Source: Anaerolineae bacterium (GTDB lineage: Bacteria > Chloroflexota > Anaerolineae > Aggregatilineales > Phototrophicaceae). Taken from it: DNA of 64,000 bases. How positions within the stretch are numbered: the stretch's first letter is position 1; each line of letters begins with the position of its first letter. A program made the translations under genes and the position numbers. The notes under the pieces were generated by a model. The model had not been told where the DNA came from. It saw only the letters and a list, made by a program, of their open reading frames with translations, and ran no database searches. The stretch is taken from the NCBI GenBank assembly GCA_019912965.1, contig JAIOHM010000083.1, positions 27,833 to 91,832 of the forward strand. Reading direction: 5' to 3'. Shown here one piece after another: positions 50,835-60,323 of this stretch.

Positions 50835-51845
50835 TTATTGTCTTGCCGCTGGCAGCACAAAAGTGAATGTACTCCCCACGCCTAGATTACTGGATGCCCA
50901 AATGTCTCCACCGTGCCGCGTAATAATCGTCCGTGTGATCGTCAGCCCCAGACCACCCCCCGGTAAATCGCGCACCCGCTCATCCCGCGAACGATATAGT
51001 CGATCAAAAATCATCTCTAATTCGTCATCCGCGATCCCAATTCCCCGGTCTGCCACGCTGCAATACGCCTCGTGGGTATCACCCCACGCATGAATGGCAA
51101 CCGTTTGCTCCGGGAACGAATACAGAATTGCGTTGTGCAGCAAATTGTGAATCGCCATCTGAATACGTTCTGGGTCGCCCATTACAGTGGGCATCGGGTC
51201 TTGCACCGAAACCGCGATCATAATCTGTCGCTCTAGTGCCAACCCGCCAAGCTGTGTAACCACTCGGTCAATCAGCACAGCCAGATCAATCTGGCGATGT
51301 GCCAGCGGCATCCCGGCTTCAATCCACGCGAGGTCTACCAGTGATCCCACTACATCATACAGCTTGGAAGCAGTTTGTCGGATTCGAGTCATGAACTTTT
51401 GCTGCTGTGGGTTCAAATCCCCAAACTTCTCGACCAGTTCTGCGAATCCACTCAGCGCCGAAATCGGGTTGCGTAAATCATGTGCCATCGTCGTGATGAG
51501 CGCTTCCCGACGGGACTCTAATTCCTGTTTTTCAGTCACATCTTGGAGTAGTACCAACCGTCTGCTGTCGGCCAGTGTCGCTGCCATGCCCACCGCCAGC
51601 CGTCTTTTGGGCATCCGTACCTCAAGCGTCTGATCGCCTGAGCGATGGAATAAGTTCAACAGCGCTGGATTCAACGGAAAAGCCATGTCTGGCGTCTTGT
51701 CGAGCACTTCTTCCACCGTCACAGCTAGCATGGATGCCGCTGCCGGATTGATCTGCTCAATTACACCGTTGGTATTTGAAATCAGAATGCCGTCCGATGA
51801 ACTGCGGATAACAAACTCAGACAGGTCTACGGCAGTTTCAGGCAT
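50835..51845 (-). CDS. PAS-domain sensor histidine kinase
   Basis: A 336-residue soluble kinase: a PAS domain (about 8-110, FVIRSSSDGILISNTNGVIEQIN), His122 in ITTMAHDLRNPISALSGFAEL, and an ATPase domain with MAIHNLLHNAILYSFPEQ, SVADRGIGIADDEL and GGGLGLTITRTII. No membrane helix. The ATG at 51845 overlaps the preceding glycosidase-like gene by 8 bases; a longer start ten codons upstream is not needed. No response regulator is adjacent. A 7-nt array lies just behind its stop codon. Confidence 0.88.
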   Translation of the reverse strand: MPETAVDLSEFVIRSSSDGILISNTNGVIEQINPAAASMLAVTVEEVLDKTPDMAFPLNPALLNLFHRSGDQTLEVRMPKRRLAVGMAATLADSRRLVLLQDVTEKQELESRREALITTMAHDLRNPISALSGFAELVEKFGDLNPQQQKFMTRIRQTASKLYDVVGSLVDLAWIEAGMPLAHRQIDLAVLIDRVVTQLGGLALERQIMIAVSVQDPMPTVMGDPERIQMAIHNLLHNAILYSFPEQTVAIHAWGDTHEAYCSVADRGIGIADDELEMIFDRLYRSRDERVRDLPGGGLGLTITRTIITRHGGDIWASSNLGVGSTFTFVLPAARQ

Positions 51846-54234
51846 TTTGGTCGATGATCTCCTGCCAATCCTCACCCATTACATCCTTTGTATAACCAGA
51901 GGGAAATTCAACCTGTGTGTTCTGATGTGATCGACGTACTGTGACTCCATGCTGGCGGATAGTCACGGGTTCTTCCCATGCGAATCGTCCACCGACCCAG
52001 ACTTTGGTGCTGGAAATCACCCGAACGCCCATGACCCGCATGAACAAATATAGCGGTGCGATGCCCGCCAGATGACCGCGTTCGCCTAACCCAATTGCCT
52101 CATCGCTGTGATAGAACTCGCTGAATCCGCCTTGCCGTAAAAAAACAGCCGTTTGTGTTGTCAGTAGTCGCTGAAGCAAATCAGCAGCACGTTCCATCTC
52201 ACCAGCTTCAATCAGTGCCTCGCCTATCAGTGTCACCCAGTAAGGCCATACCCCGCCACTGCCCTCGGCGTTGCTGGGGTCAAAGTTGGGATCACTCGCT
52301 GCATTCATCGTCACGCCCGATTGCCGCCAGAATCGATCACTCGTTAGGATATCGAGAAGCATCTTTACTCGTGCCGGTTGTGCAATCCCAGCCCATAGGG
52401 GTAACAGGCTATGCAAATCCAGCCGTGTAGTATCGACGGTATGCACATCTATCCGGTAAACGCGGCTTAATCCCTCAAACTGTACCCGATCAATCTGGCT
52501 GAAAACTTGTTGGCTGGTGTAAACCCCGCGTCCTGTCGCCCAGATAAACTGCTCACTTGTTGCTGTCTCGCTGACGGCTTGCCTATTTGCATCGAGTCCA
52601 TCCAATTTCAACGTCATGCGCGGAACAAGATTAACTCCGCCTTCCACCCGGACAATCAACCGGTTTGGCGGCAAAATCGGTTCGGCGGGCAGCAGTTCAT
52701 CCATGCCTTTTGCATCATGGATAATTATTTTGCTAGTGGTTGTCTGATGGCTGTCGCGGTCACGATAAGTGTATCGTCTGAGTTTATCATTCCACAGGTT
52801 ATCTAGTGTATTTTGCAGTCGTTCAATCTGTGCACTCAGTTTTTGTTCAGCATCGGTTTCGCGCAAAAAATACGCGATTTCCTTCAGACTGCGTGCTTCC
52901 GAAAGCAGATAAGCGGCTAAATCGGGTGCTTCAATCAGCCGGATGTCTGCGCCCTGTCCCCAGGCTTGCCATGTTGAAAATGTCGGTGTGAACACATAGC
53001 CCGTCTGATTCTCGCTCTGCCACTCCGGTAAACCATCACCATCTTGATCTAGGTCAGATTGCAACCAGCGTTCAAAGAATCGTTGTAATTTAGGGAATGT
53101 TTCACGCAAAAATGGTGCATCTTCTGTGTATTGGAAAATACCCCATGCCAGCCGTGCCAGAATGGGTAGGCACAGAACCCCTTGCTTTTGCCCACCTAAT
53201 CCCGGCTTGCCATCAATCCAGCCATCCGGTCGCTGCACCGCCAGATAATTGCGGATAACGCCCTGCGCCATTACCGGGTTGATTGAGGCTATCCCTAATG
53301 CCACTGGGTATGCGAGGGTTGGTGATTGCCCATTCCATCCCCGATCAGCCGTATTGCCATCATGGAAACCGTGCCCGGAACTGCGTGTCGCTACAAATGA
53401 GCCGTTAGGCAGGTTGGTCGTCGGCTTCAAAAATGCGCTCACCAGCTCTTGATACGAGAACGCCAGTATCTTATCCAGCGCATCGTCGCCCGTTTCAATA
53501 TCCGGGATAGTTGCTGCCACCCCCTGAATCTGCGCGAAATATTGATTCCAGTCAGTTTGCAGCCACTTTTGAGCTAAAGCCAGCGATTCATTGATATCTG
53601 GTCGTCCGGCATGCACAAAGCGTACTGTAGCTGTTTTGCCGCCTTCAATCGTTAATGTTCGCCCAATTTTTGCACTGGCTGTAGAGGCATCCGCTTCTTT
53701 AGTGCTGCCTTCCAGGAGAACAATCGGTTGTAGATTGCCGATAGCACCGAGTGAGAGTGCCTTTCCGCTGTTTTCACCCATCGAAATCAGCCGCACTTTT
53801 TGTTCTTTGCCGCTGTTGCCCACGAACCCAACTACATCCAGTCGGATTTCAATTGCCGCAGTATGCGTGTTAGCCAGTGTGAACTGCGTCCCCGTTGCGT
53901 GCGAGTCCATTGCCCAATACATGGCTTTCAGCGTTAGGTGTGGGGTAAGGGTGGCTTCAACTTCTGTATATCCCGGCGCGATTGCTGTTACAACTGGTGG
54001 CTTTTGGAACGTTTGGGCTTGGTAGATCGAACGTCCATCATGAGTCCACATTGGAACAAGGCTGGCTAACCCCGCCCGTCCTCCATACCGGGTTTGCAAT
54101 TGCAACGCTGGCGACTCGCCTTTACCCAGAACCAGTTCCCATACTTGGTCATCGCTGTAGTCGGTCTGGCTGACGCGCGCGTCAGCCGCCAGTTTCACCG
54201 GGGATTCAATCTGCCAGCGGCGTAAATTGCTCAT
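51838..54234 (-). CDS. Large (alpha/alpha)6-barrel glycosidase-like protein (GH63-like)
   Basis: A 798-residue protein without a signal peptide. The N-terminal 250 residues are beta-rich (WELVLGKGESPALQLQTRYGG, EVEATLTPHLTLKAMYWAM). From about residue 260 there are helical hairpin repeats typical of an (alpha/alpha)6 barrel, with VATRSSGHGFHDGNTADRGW and SDLDQDGDGLPEWQSENQTG, a D-x-D-G-D-G calcium-type motif as in GH63 and related enzymes. The catalytic acids cannot be named with confidence. Sugars with alpha-linkages are the likeliest substrates. The stop codon overlaps the PAS kinase start, so the two are probably coupled. Confidence 0.75.
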   Translation of the reverse strand: MSNLRRWQIESPVKLAADARVSQTDYSDDQVWELVLGKGESPALQLQTRYGGRAGLASLVPMWTHDGRSIYQAQTFQKPPVVTAIAPGYTEVEATLTPHLTLKAMYWAMDSHATGTQFTLANTHTAAIEIRLDVVGFVGNSGKEQKVRLISMGENSGKALSLGAIGNLQPIVLLEGSTKEADASTASAKIGRTLTIEGGKTATVRFVHAGRPDINESLALAQKWLQTDWNQYFAQIQGVAATIPDIETGDDALDKILAFSYQELVSAFLKPTTNLPNGSFVATRSSGHGFHDGNTADRGWNGQSPTLAYPVALGIASINPVMAQGVIRNYLAVQRPDGWIDGKPGLGGQKQGVLCLPILARLAWGIFQYTEDAPFLRETFPKLQRFFERWLQSDLDQDGDGLPEWQSENQTGYVFTPTFSTWQAWGQGADIRLIEAPDLAAYLLSEARSLKEIAYFLRETDAEQKLSAQIERLQNTLDNLWNDKLRRYTYRDRDSHQTTTSKIIIHDAKGMDELLPAEPILPPNRLIVRVEGGVNLVPRMTLKLDGLDANRQAVSETATSEQFIWATGRGVYTSQQVFSQIDRVQFEGLSRVYRIDVHTVDTTRLDLHSLLPLWAGIAQPARVKMLLDILTSDRFWRQSGVTMNAASDPNFDPSNAEGSGGVWPYWVTLIGEALIEAGEMERAADLLQRLLTTQTAVFLRQGGFSEFYHSDEAIGLGERGHLAGIAPLYLFMRVMGVRVISSTKVWVGGRFAWEEPVTIRQHGVTVRRSHQNTQVEFPSGYTKDVMGEDWQEIIDQNA

Positions 54235-54330
54235 GCTTGCGTCATCCTCGCCAGGGCTGCGATAGGTTTCTATAGTGAATAATTATAGAGTTGTTTGCTG
54301 TGCTCTGCTGCTTACAACCTCGTCAACATT

Positions 54331-54957
54331 CTATGGCATTTCCCAACTACTGGTAGCTTCGTTGAATCTGAACTTCTCTTGGTACAGGCTGTTCAGGATG
54401 TGGTAGCCAATGTAACGACCATCAGCATCAACTTCAGTTGGGTGATACTCATAACTGCTTACATAACCAAATTCCGGCGTGATTCCGAATCCCAATGCTT
54501 CGCGTACACCCGGCGCATTCCGCCACAATTTTCCGAACCCGCGTTCAGGCTGAATCATACCCTCCGGTGGTACGATGCTGGGGTCAGTTTCCGGTTCACC
54601 TTCTGCAAAGGCATCGGGGTACACACTCCACTGGCCTTTACCCGTTCCATCATCGAACAGCACCCAGATTTGCTGTTGCGGTTGAATCCAGAACATTCGC
54701 CCATGCTCAAATACTTGCTCTGCCACCTGAATCTGTCCGACGGTTGGGGTTGCAAAGCTGGGGGTAGGCGATACCGTTGGTGTAGATGCAATTGGGCTGG
54801 GTGTTATTGTTGATGCTTGCGGGGTAATTTCGGCTTGCACATCAGCCGTTTGCTCTGGTGTAGCTGTTACCACCAGCACCACCATAGTCGGCGGCGGCCC
54901 TTGGCAGGCGGCGGCCAATAGGAGCAGGGTGATAAAGGTCAATAGACGAAATCGCAT
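54331..54957 (-). CDS. Lipoprotein of unknown function with LGFP-like segment
   Basis: A 208-residue lipoprotein: MRFRLLTFITLLLLAAAC gives a lipobox with Cys18. Residues 40-75 are a Thr/Pro/Ser linker (ITPSPIASTPTVSPTPSF). The rest contains QVAEQVFEHGRMFWIQPQQQIWVLFDDG and GFGKLWRNAPGVREALGFG, which resemble LGFP-type cell-wall repeats. It is likely tethered to the outer face of the membrane. Function unknown. Confidence 0.75.
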   Translation of the reverse strand: MRFRLLTFITLLLLAAACQGPPPTMVVLVVTATPEQTADVQAEITPQASTITPSPIASTPTVSPTPSFATPTVGQIQVAEQVFEHGRMFWIQPQQQIWVLFDDGTGKGQWSVYPDAFAEGEPETDPSIVPPEGMIQPERGFGKLWRNAPGVREALGFGITPEFGYVSSYEYHPTEVDADGRYIGYHILNSLYQEKFRFNEATSSWEMP

Positions 54958-55171
54958 AATTCACTCCGCTATGTTCGGCGTTCTGTCCCGTTATGAGAGA
55001 TTATTTGACGAAGGGACAGCCAACCGATTGTATCAGACACACCCACCTCCGCAAGGTCATCGTCGATTTATCAACGGATAAGCGTAGAGTCTTGTGCTAG
55101 ACTCAAGTTAGGTGGTATCTTCGGGGCATTGGGGCAAAGTACCCCGAAAAATAAGATACAAGAGATAAGCC

Positions 55172-55507
55172 ATGAATGGAATTCGTTTGTTACTCGTCGG
55201 ATTTGCAATCGGACTATATGTTGGTTGGCGTTGGTTTGGGGAACATACCATCTCTTCAGCCATACCCTCTGTCCCGGCTTCGCCTTCTGCAGCACTGCGA
55301 TCATCTTCCCGTAAAGATTCTCTCACTGACATTGATGGCATCGGCCCATCTTATGAACGTGCCTTGAATGATGCTGGAGTACATACCTTTGTTCAACTGG
55401 CGGCACAGGAAGCTGAAGCGTTAGCGGCGCGGCTTGCCACACGGGTAACTGCTGAACGTATCCGCCGGGATCGCTGGATTGAACAAGCCCAGGCGTTGGC
55501 GAAATAA
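55172..55507 (+). CDS. Membrane-anchored helix-hairpin-helix protein
   Basis: A 111-residue protein with one membrane helix at the N-terminus (GIRLLLVGFAIGLYVGWRWFG), a Ser/Ala/Pro linker, and a C-terminal helix-hairpin-helix domain (LTDIDGIGPSYERALNDAGVHTFVQLAAQ) of the type found in DUF4332 and ribosomal-protein-like small proteins. The DxxGIGP core is clear. It may bind DNA or another protein at the membrane. It is 11 bases before the DUF971 gene, likely in the same operon. Confidence 0.8.
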   Translation: MNGIRLLLVGFAIGLYVGWRWFGEHTISSAIPSVPASPSAALRSSSRKDSLTDIDGIGPSYERALNDAGVHTFVQLAAQEAEALAARLATRVTAERIRRDRWIEQAQALAK

Positions 55508-55518
55508 TAAGGATTGTC

Positions 55519-55851
55519 ATGCTGAACATCATTCGTCCCAAATCGGTGACGTTAAACAAGAATGAAGGTTTCCTGGAAATCATTTGGAGCGATGACCATA
55601 ACTGTCGTTACCCGCTTTCTGGACTGCGTGAAGCCTGTCCCTGTGTCGAGTGTCGTGGCGGTCATCAGTTTATGGGGCGCGAATTTGACCCGGACGATAT
55701 TTTAGTTCTAAAACCCAAGCGCTCCTATGCGATTCAATCGCTTGATCTGGTCGGTAATTATGCTCTGCAACCGTCTTGGGATGACGGGCATCATACAGGC
55801 CTCTACACCTGGGAATATTTGCGGCGGCTTTGTCCGGCGGAGGAAACCTAA
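55519..55851 (+). CDS. DUF971 domain protein
   Basis: A 110-residue protein. EIIWSDDHNCRYPLSGLREACPCVECRGG is the DUF971 pattern, with the zinc-candidate cysteines CPCVEC and the later GHQF. The same fold is the N-terminal domain of gamma-butyrobetaine hydroxylase; free-standing members often lie near Mrp/SufT genes. None is seen nearby. A metal-binding or accessory role in Fe-S protein assembly is plausible from the family, not from this sequence. Confidence 0.85.
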   Translation: MLNIIRPKSVTLNKNEGFLEIIWSDDHNCRYPLSGLREACPCVECRGGHQFMGREFDPDDILVLKPKRSYAIQSLDLVGNYALQPSWDDGHHTGLYTWEYLRRLCPAEET

Positions 55852-55854
55852 GAC

Positions 55855-56427
55855 ATGCTCGACCATTTCAAGTCGCTCAGCTTGTTTGCGATGGCTGAAC
55901 TCAACTACCTGCGGATGGAAGCCATGGATTTGTTCGAACGATGTCTGACGGAAGGATCGCCCGATTTCCTGACCGCTTTCATCGAAAAACAAATTACCCA
56001 CGATCCCCCGCGTCTCGAATTGCTTCACGAAATTGCGGAGGATTTGCACCAGCGACTTCTTTCCTTAAGGGAATATCACTTTGATGTGCGTGACCGTGTA
56101 GTGCGGATGCTCCGTACCGATTTCCATATTGATCTGAATCACTTTGCGCCTGTAAGTGCTCTGGAAAATTATCATCACATTGAAATTGACCAACTCCTTG
56201 GCTTTGTCAATTCCCATAACCCGCGGCTGACCACGCACGATCTGGCTATGCTCCGTCAGGTATTAGATGCTTCTATGGAAATGGCGGCTCAATTGCATGA
56301 TGATGTCTCCATGACCAATTTCCTTTTTGCTTATGTGATGGATTGGGCGGATGGTCTAAGCGTTGCTGAAATGCGCCGCTCTTGGCTGAATGAATGGGAA
56401 CAAAATCGCGTTAGTGTTATCCATTGA
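55855..56427 (+). CDS. Hypothetical helical protein
   Basis: A 190-residue, mainly helical, acidic protein with several histidines (LHEIAEDLHQRLLSLREYHFDV, MLRTDFHIDLNHFAP). No signal, no membrane helix, no family recognised. It starts 3 bases after the DUF971 gene and is probably in one transcript with it. The 248-base gap after it holds no gene I can support and should contain the promoter of the sugar importer. Confidence 0.7.
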   Translation: MLDHFKSLSLFAMAELNYLRMEAMDLFERCLTEGSPDFLTAFIEKQITHDPPRLELLHEIAEDLHQRLLSLREYHFDVRDRVVRMLRTDFHIDLNHFAPVSALENYHHIEIDQLLGFVNSHNPRLTTHDLAMLRQVLDASMEMAAQLHDDVSMTNFLFAYVMDWADGLSVAEMRRSWLNEWEQNRVSVIH

Positions 56428-56675
56428 GTTGAAATAGAAAATCATATCCCTGTTTTTCCGCCTTTCTTCGGCTTTCGATCTTTTTCGTCACAACTACTTT
56501 ATGAGAATTTTGGGTTTTCCCCCTGTTTTGCTTGCCGAATCCGCCTGATTTCGGTATCATCATTGCGACATGAAATGAGTGTTAAAGGTTTAAATAGCCA
56601 TACTTGTTTTGTGTGCCTGAGACACGCAGGCAGTAGATTAAGTTATCCCCTTCTGAGGAAAGGACATTTGTTAGT

Positions 56676-57911
56676 ATGAAACACACCAAGTTTATTGCTT
56701 TGATGTTGGTGGTATTGCTGACGCTCAGTGGCATCGCCTCTGTTGCAGCGCAGGATACACTGCCAGCCGTCACTATTACCATCTGGAGTCAGGAAGACCC
56801 TGCTCGTGAAGAAGCACTGCAAGAGCTGTTCGCCACTTGGGCGGATACAGTTGCTCCCGGATCGACCCTCGAACTGGTTCACAAAGATACCGAAAACCAG
56901 CGTAATGACCTGCTGGCAGCCGGTCTGGCAGGTCAGGGTCTGCCTGATCTGATTTTTGGCCCCAATGACCCCATTGGCGTTTACGTCGATTCTGGTCTGG
57001 TACAGCCGCTGGATGAACTGTTTGATACTGCCCTGTTCCCGTACAACATTGGTGCGGCTCAGGTTTCCGGTGAAACCTTCGGCATTCCTACCGACGCAGG
57101 AAACCACCTGATGTTCATGTACAACAAGAGCCTCGTGGAAGCGGCCCCGGATACTTGGGAAGAACTGTATGCACTCTCGGCCAGCCTGAAGGAAGCCAAC
57201 CCTGATCTTCAGCCTTTTGCCTACAATCTGAATGAGCCGTTCTGGTTCCTGCCCTTTGTGCATGGTTTCGGCGGCAGCGTTTTTGATGAAGAAGGCAATT
57301 TCACGATGGACACCGAAGCTTGGGTGAATGCCTACCAGTTCGTCCATGATCTGAAATTTGTCCATGAAGTTGTCCCAACCGAATGCGACTATAATTGTGC
57401 TGATGGTGGCTTCAAGGAAGGCACCACCGCTATGATTATCAACGGCATTTGGGCGTTGGGTGACTATCGCAATACCGAAACTGCCGTCTCGTTGGGTGAC
57501 GAAAATCTGGGTCTGGCTCCTTGGCCCGCGCTGCCCAATGGCGAACGTCCGAAACCCTTCACTGCTGGTAAATTCCTCAGCATTCCGGTCACCGTCGAAG
57601 GCGACCAGCTTACAGCAGTTGTTTCTTTCGCTACTTGGTTGACCACCGACGAAGAAGCGGTTACGGCCTTCTCACTGGGCACCAATAACCTGCCCGCCAT
57701 TGAAGCAGTAACAGTTGATCCCGAAACTGACCCGCTGCTGGCAACAGCCGCCGAAATTCTGGAAACCGGTGTGGGTATGCCCGCCGACGCTGACCTGCGT
57801 TGCATGTGGGATGCCGTGCGCCCGAATCTGGAAGCGGTCATGAGCGACAGCATGAGCGCCGAAGATGCGGCAGCCGAAGCGCAGTTCGCAGCAGAAGATG
57901 CCTGCGCATAA
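56676..57911 (+). CDS. Sugar ABC transporter substrate-binding protein
   Basis: A 411-residue family 1 extracellular binding protein. The signal is MKHTKFIALMLVVLLTLSG with cleavage near SVAAQ; no lipobox cysteine is present. ITIWSQEDPAREEALQELFAT, LIFGPNDPIGVYVDSGLVQPL and GIPTDAGNHLMFMYNKSLVEA are typical of maltose/oligosaccharide-binding proteins. Cys pairs in VPTECDYNCADGG may form a disulphide. GAGGAAAGGA lies before the ATG. It is followed by two hairpins and the two permease genes. The sugar is probably an oligosaccharide, but the exact one is unknown. Confidence 0.9.
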   Translation: MKHTKFIALMLVVLLTLSGIASVAAQDTLPAVTITIWSQEDPAREEALQELFATWADTVAPGSTLELVHKDTENQRNDLLAAGLAGQGLPDLIFGPNDPIGVYVDSGLVQPLDELFDTALFPYNIGAAQVSGETFGIPTDAGNHLMFMYNKSLVEAAPDTWEELYALSASLKEANPDLQPFAYNLNEPFWFLPFVHGFGGSVFDEEGNFTMDTEAWVNAYQFVHDLKFVHEVVPTECDYNCADGGFKEGTTAMIINGIWALGDYRNTETAVSLGDENLGLAPWPALPNGERPKPFTAGKFLSIPVTVEGDQLTAVVSFATWLTTDEEAVTAFSLGTNNLPAIEAVTVDPETDPLLATAAEILETGVGMPADADLRCMWDAVRPNLEAVMSDSMSAEDAAAEAQFAAEDACA

Positions 57912-57940
57912 CGCCCGTAAGTTGAATTGAAGATTGTTGA

Positions 57941-57964
57941 ACAAGGGGCGCTTAAGCCCCTTGT
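57941..57964 (+). terminator. Hairpin after the binding-protein gene
   Basis: Nine-base arms ACAAGGGGC and GCCCCTTGT with loop GCTTAA, then TCTC. There is no long T-run; it may protect the 3' end of the binding-protein mRNA. Confidence 0.55.
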
Positions 57965-57995
57965 TCTCAAAATGGCAGAAACCATTACAAATGCC

Positions 57996-58033
57996 GGGGG
58001 TGGGGTAAAAAAACGGCCTCACCCCCATTTTTT
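57996..58033 (+). terminator. Terminator-like hairpin before the permease genes
   Basis: Arms GGGGGTG and CACCCCC are separated by a 17-base loop and followed by ATTTTTT. AGGAG of the permease gene starts at 58034. It could lower permease expression relative to the binding protein. Confidence 0.6.
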
Positions 58034-58047
58034 AGGAGATTAGCTGT

Positions 58048-59187
58048 ATGGAAGGATTAAGTGGTTTAACAGGCGAAGCCATTACCAGTACACTAGGGCA
58101 GGTTGTTCCGGTTCTCATAGGTGTGATTATCGGTATCATTCTGCTGGAAGTCGGCTTGTTTTATTTTCTAACGCGCATCGTAAAAACCAAACATGCGTTG
58201 GCCTATACCCTCCTCTCTCCGGCTGCGGTTGGCCTTTTTCTTTTCTTGATTTACCCGCTGGTTTTTAATGTCCTCATCGCCTTTTCCGACCTGAAGCGCG
58301 ATACCTTCACTTGCTACAGTCCTATCGCACGCGGGAAGGAATGTGAACTCGACCATCTGTATGGGTTGGACTACGCGATCAATAACTTCACACAGGTGTT
58401 TTTTCGCGTCCGTGACGGCGAAATCGTTCGTGACGAATCAGGCAATCTCGTCTTTGGACGCCTTTTGCGTACTGCCGATTCAACATTCCCCAATTTGCTT
58501 TGGCGGACGGTCGTCTGGACGGCAGTTAATGTCTTCTTTCATCTCTTGGGTGGCCTTGCTTTAGCCATCATCATGAACCAGAAAATCCGCTTCAAAGGCA
58601 TTTACAGGTCTTTGATCGTCATCCCTTGGGCTATTCCGACCGTAATTGTCGGATTGACTTGGCGACAGGAATTTCACGCTGACTATGGCTTCGTCAACCA
58701 GATTTTGACCACGCTTGGTATGCAAAAAGTCAATTGGTTGAGTGACCCAACTGCTGCCTTCATTGCCGTGATTTTCGTCAATGTTTGGCTTGGCATTCCC
58801 TTTTATATGGTAATGCTGCTCGGTGGTTTACAAAGTATACCCGGCGATTACTATGAAGCTGCCTCAATGGATGGTGCTAACGCTTGGCAGCGTTTTCGTG
58901 CCATCACCATGCCGCTGCTTCGTCCGATTCTCATCCCGGCTATGACTCTGGATGTTATCTGGACATTTAATCAGTTGAATGTGGTCTATCTGGTGACACG
59001 CGGCGGCCCTTCAGAAAGCACCAATATTCTGGTTTCCGCGCTTTACAACGCCGCTTTCGGCGAATCCGCCACTCAGGAATTAGGTTTTGCCTCTGCATTC
59101 TCCATTGTCATATTCCTGATTCTGTTCATTTTTGCGGTTTTCTGGATTACGACCAGCGGTGGACTGAAAGAGATTTACGATAAGTAA
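58048..59187 (+). CDS. Sugar ABC transporter permease, MalF-type
   Basis: A 379-residue permease with an N-terminal helix, a second one in LAYTLLSPAAVGLFLFLIYPLV, an extended periplasmic region (about 90-150) and the conserved C-terminal permease helices. The EAA loop that docks on the ATPase is YYEAASMDGANAWQRFRAIT. The size and the large loop fit MalF rather than the shorter type. A ribosome-binding site AGGAG is nine bases before the ATG. Confidence 0.92.
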   Translation: MEGLSGLTGEAITSTLGQVVPVLIGVIIGIILLEVGLFYFLTRIVKTKHALAYTLLSPAAVGLFLFLIYPLVFNVLIAFSDLKRDTFTCYSPIARGKECELDHLYGLDYAINNFTQVFFRVRDGEIVRDESGNLVFGRLLRTADSTFPNLLWRTVVWTAVNVFFHLLGGLALAIIMNQKIRFKGIYRSLIVIPWAIPTVIVGLTWRQEFHADYGFVNQILTTLGMQKVNWLSDPTAAFIAVIFVNVWLGIPFYMVMLLGGLQSIPGDYYEAASMDGANAWQRFRAITMPLLRPILIPAMTLDVIWTFNQLNVVYLVTRGGPSESTNILVSALYNAAFGESATQELGFASAFSIVIFLILFIFAVFWITTSGGLKEIYDK

Positions 59188-59224
59188 GGGGCTGTTGTAA
59201 ACAGATAGAAGAGGTAGCTTTCAT

Positions 59225-60226
59225 ATGAGTTCTATATCAAATACCAGTACAACCTCAGCCCCATCGCCCAATGGTGTGGCTGGGATGCCAATCTCGTTTT
59301 TGCAGATTCGTCAGATCATCGCGGGTGTTTGCATTGTGGGGGGCATCATCCTCACGCTGGCAAACGGCATGAATGTTGGTTGGGCAATCATCGGCCTGTG
59401 GCTAGGCTTGCTGTTTTTGAAGCCTTTGCATGGCATCTTGGTGCTCTATTCCATCATCTCCATTTACCCGGTGCTGCGCATTTTCAGTATATCTTTGCGG
59501 CCTTCGGATAGCCTGCTCTCGCGTTCGCTCGACATCATTCCAGCCAATGCCAGCTTGGGTAACATTATCTCCTTGTTTACCGAAGAGGAATTTTTGCTCT
59601 GGCTGTGGAATAGTTTCATTATCACCGTGAGCGTTTCCGTCATTGGGGTAGCGGTTGCTTCAACTGGAGCGTATGCTTTTAGCCGTTGGCGTTTTCCCGG
59701 TCGTCGTCCTGCATTGATTTTTTTGCTCACTACCCAGATGATCCCGGCAGGGATGCTGCTCATTCCGATTTTCGTAATCGTCGCACAGTTGAATCTGACC
59801 AACAATGTGATCGGCCTGATGCTCGCCTATACGACAACCGCTGTTCCCTTTAGCATCTGGATTTTGAAAGGCTACTACGACACCATTCCGCCGGATTTGG
59901 AAGAAGCCGCGATGGTCGATGGCTGTAACCGGATGGAAGCCTTTTGGCGCGTCGTGCTGCCGTTGTCTACGCCTGCGCTCTCCATCGTTTTCTTGTTCAA
60001 TTTCTTGGCTGCTTGGTCAGAATATCTGGTTGCCCGCGTCATCTTGCAGGCACAGTCCGTGCAAACCTGGCCTTTAGGTCTTGCTGATCTGATCGCTCAG
60101 TTTGACACGGATTGGGGTAAGTATGCTGCCGGATCGGTCTTTGTCACCATTCCGGTGCTCCTGCTTTTTGTCTGGCAGTCCAAGTACCTGATCTCCGGCT
60201 TGACCCTCGGCAGCGTCAAAGGCTGA
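59225..60226 (+). CDS. Sugar ABC transporter permease, MalG-type
   Basis: A 333-residue permease. After a polar N-terminus and two extra hydrophobic segments (about 30-75) come the standard six-helix core, with the EAA motif DLEEAAMVDGCNRMEAFWRV and the end QSKYLISGLTLGSVKG. It forms the channel with the MalF-type protein. No ATPase gene (MalK/MsmX type) follows; it must be encoded elsewhere and may be shared between several importers. Confidence 0.92.
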   Translation: MSSISNTSTTSAPSPNGVAGMPISFLQIRQIIAGVCIVGGIILTLANGMNVGWAIIGLWLGLLFLKPLHGILVLYSIISIYPVLRIFSISLRPSDSLLSRSLDIIPANASLGNIISLFTEEEFLLWLWNSFIITVSVSVIGVAVASTGAYAFSRWRFPGRRPALIFLLTTQMIPAGMLLIPIFVIVAQLNLTNNVIGLMLAYTTTAVPFSIWILKGYYDTIPPDLEEAAMVDGCNRMEAFWRVVLPLSTPALSIVFLFNFLAAWSEYLVARVILQAQSVQTWPLGLADLIAQFDTDWGKYAAGSVFVTIPVLLLFVWQSKYLISGLTLGSVKG

Positions 60227-60280
60227 TCGAGTGGTCATAATTTCCTGAACCCATAAATCAAGTCTGGGAAAATTATCTTG

Positions 60281-60308
60281 AACCCCTCTCACTTAAGAGA
60301 GGGGTTTT
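60281..60308. terminator. Intrinsic terminator between convergent genes (CCCCTC-type hairpin)
   Basis: Perfect ten-base arms AACCCCTCTC and GAGAGGGGTT around ACTTAA, followed by TTGGGTGAGG. It has T-rich ends on both strands and suits both the permease and hydrolase genes. The trailing GGGTGAGG also follows the hairpin at 47849. Confidence 0.75.
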
Positions 60309-60323
60309 GGGTGAGGCTAGGGT

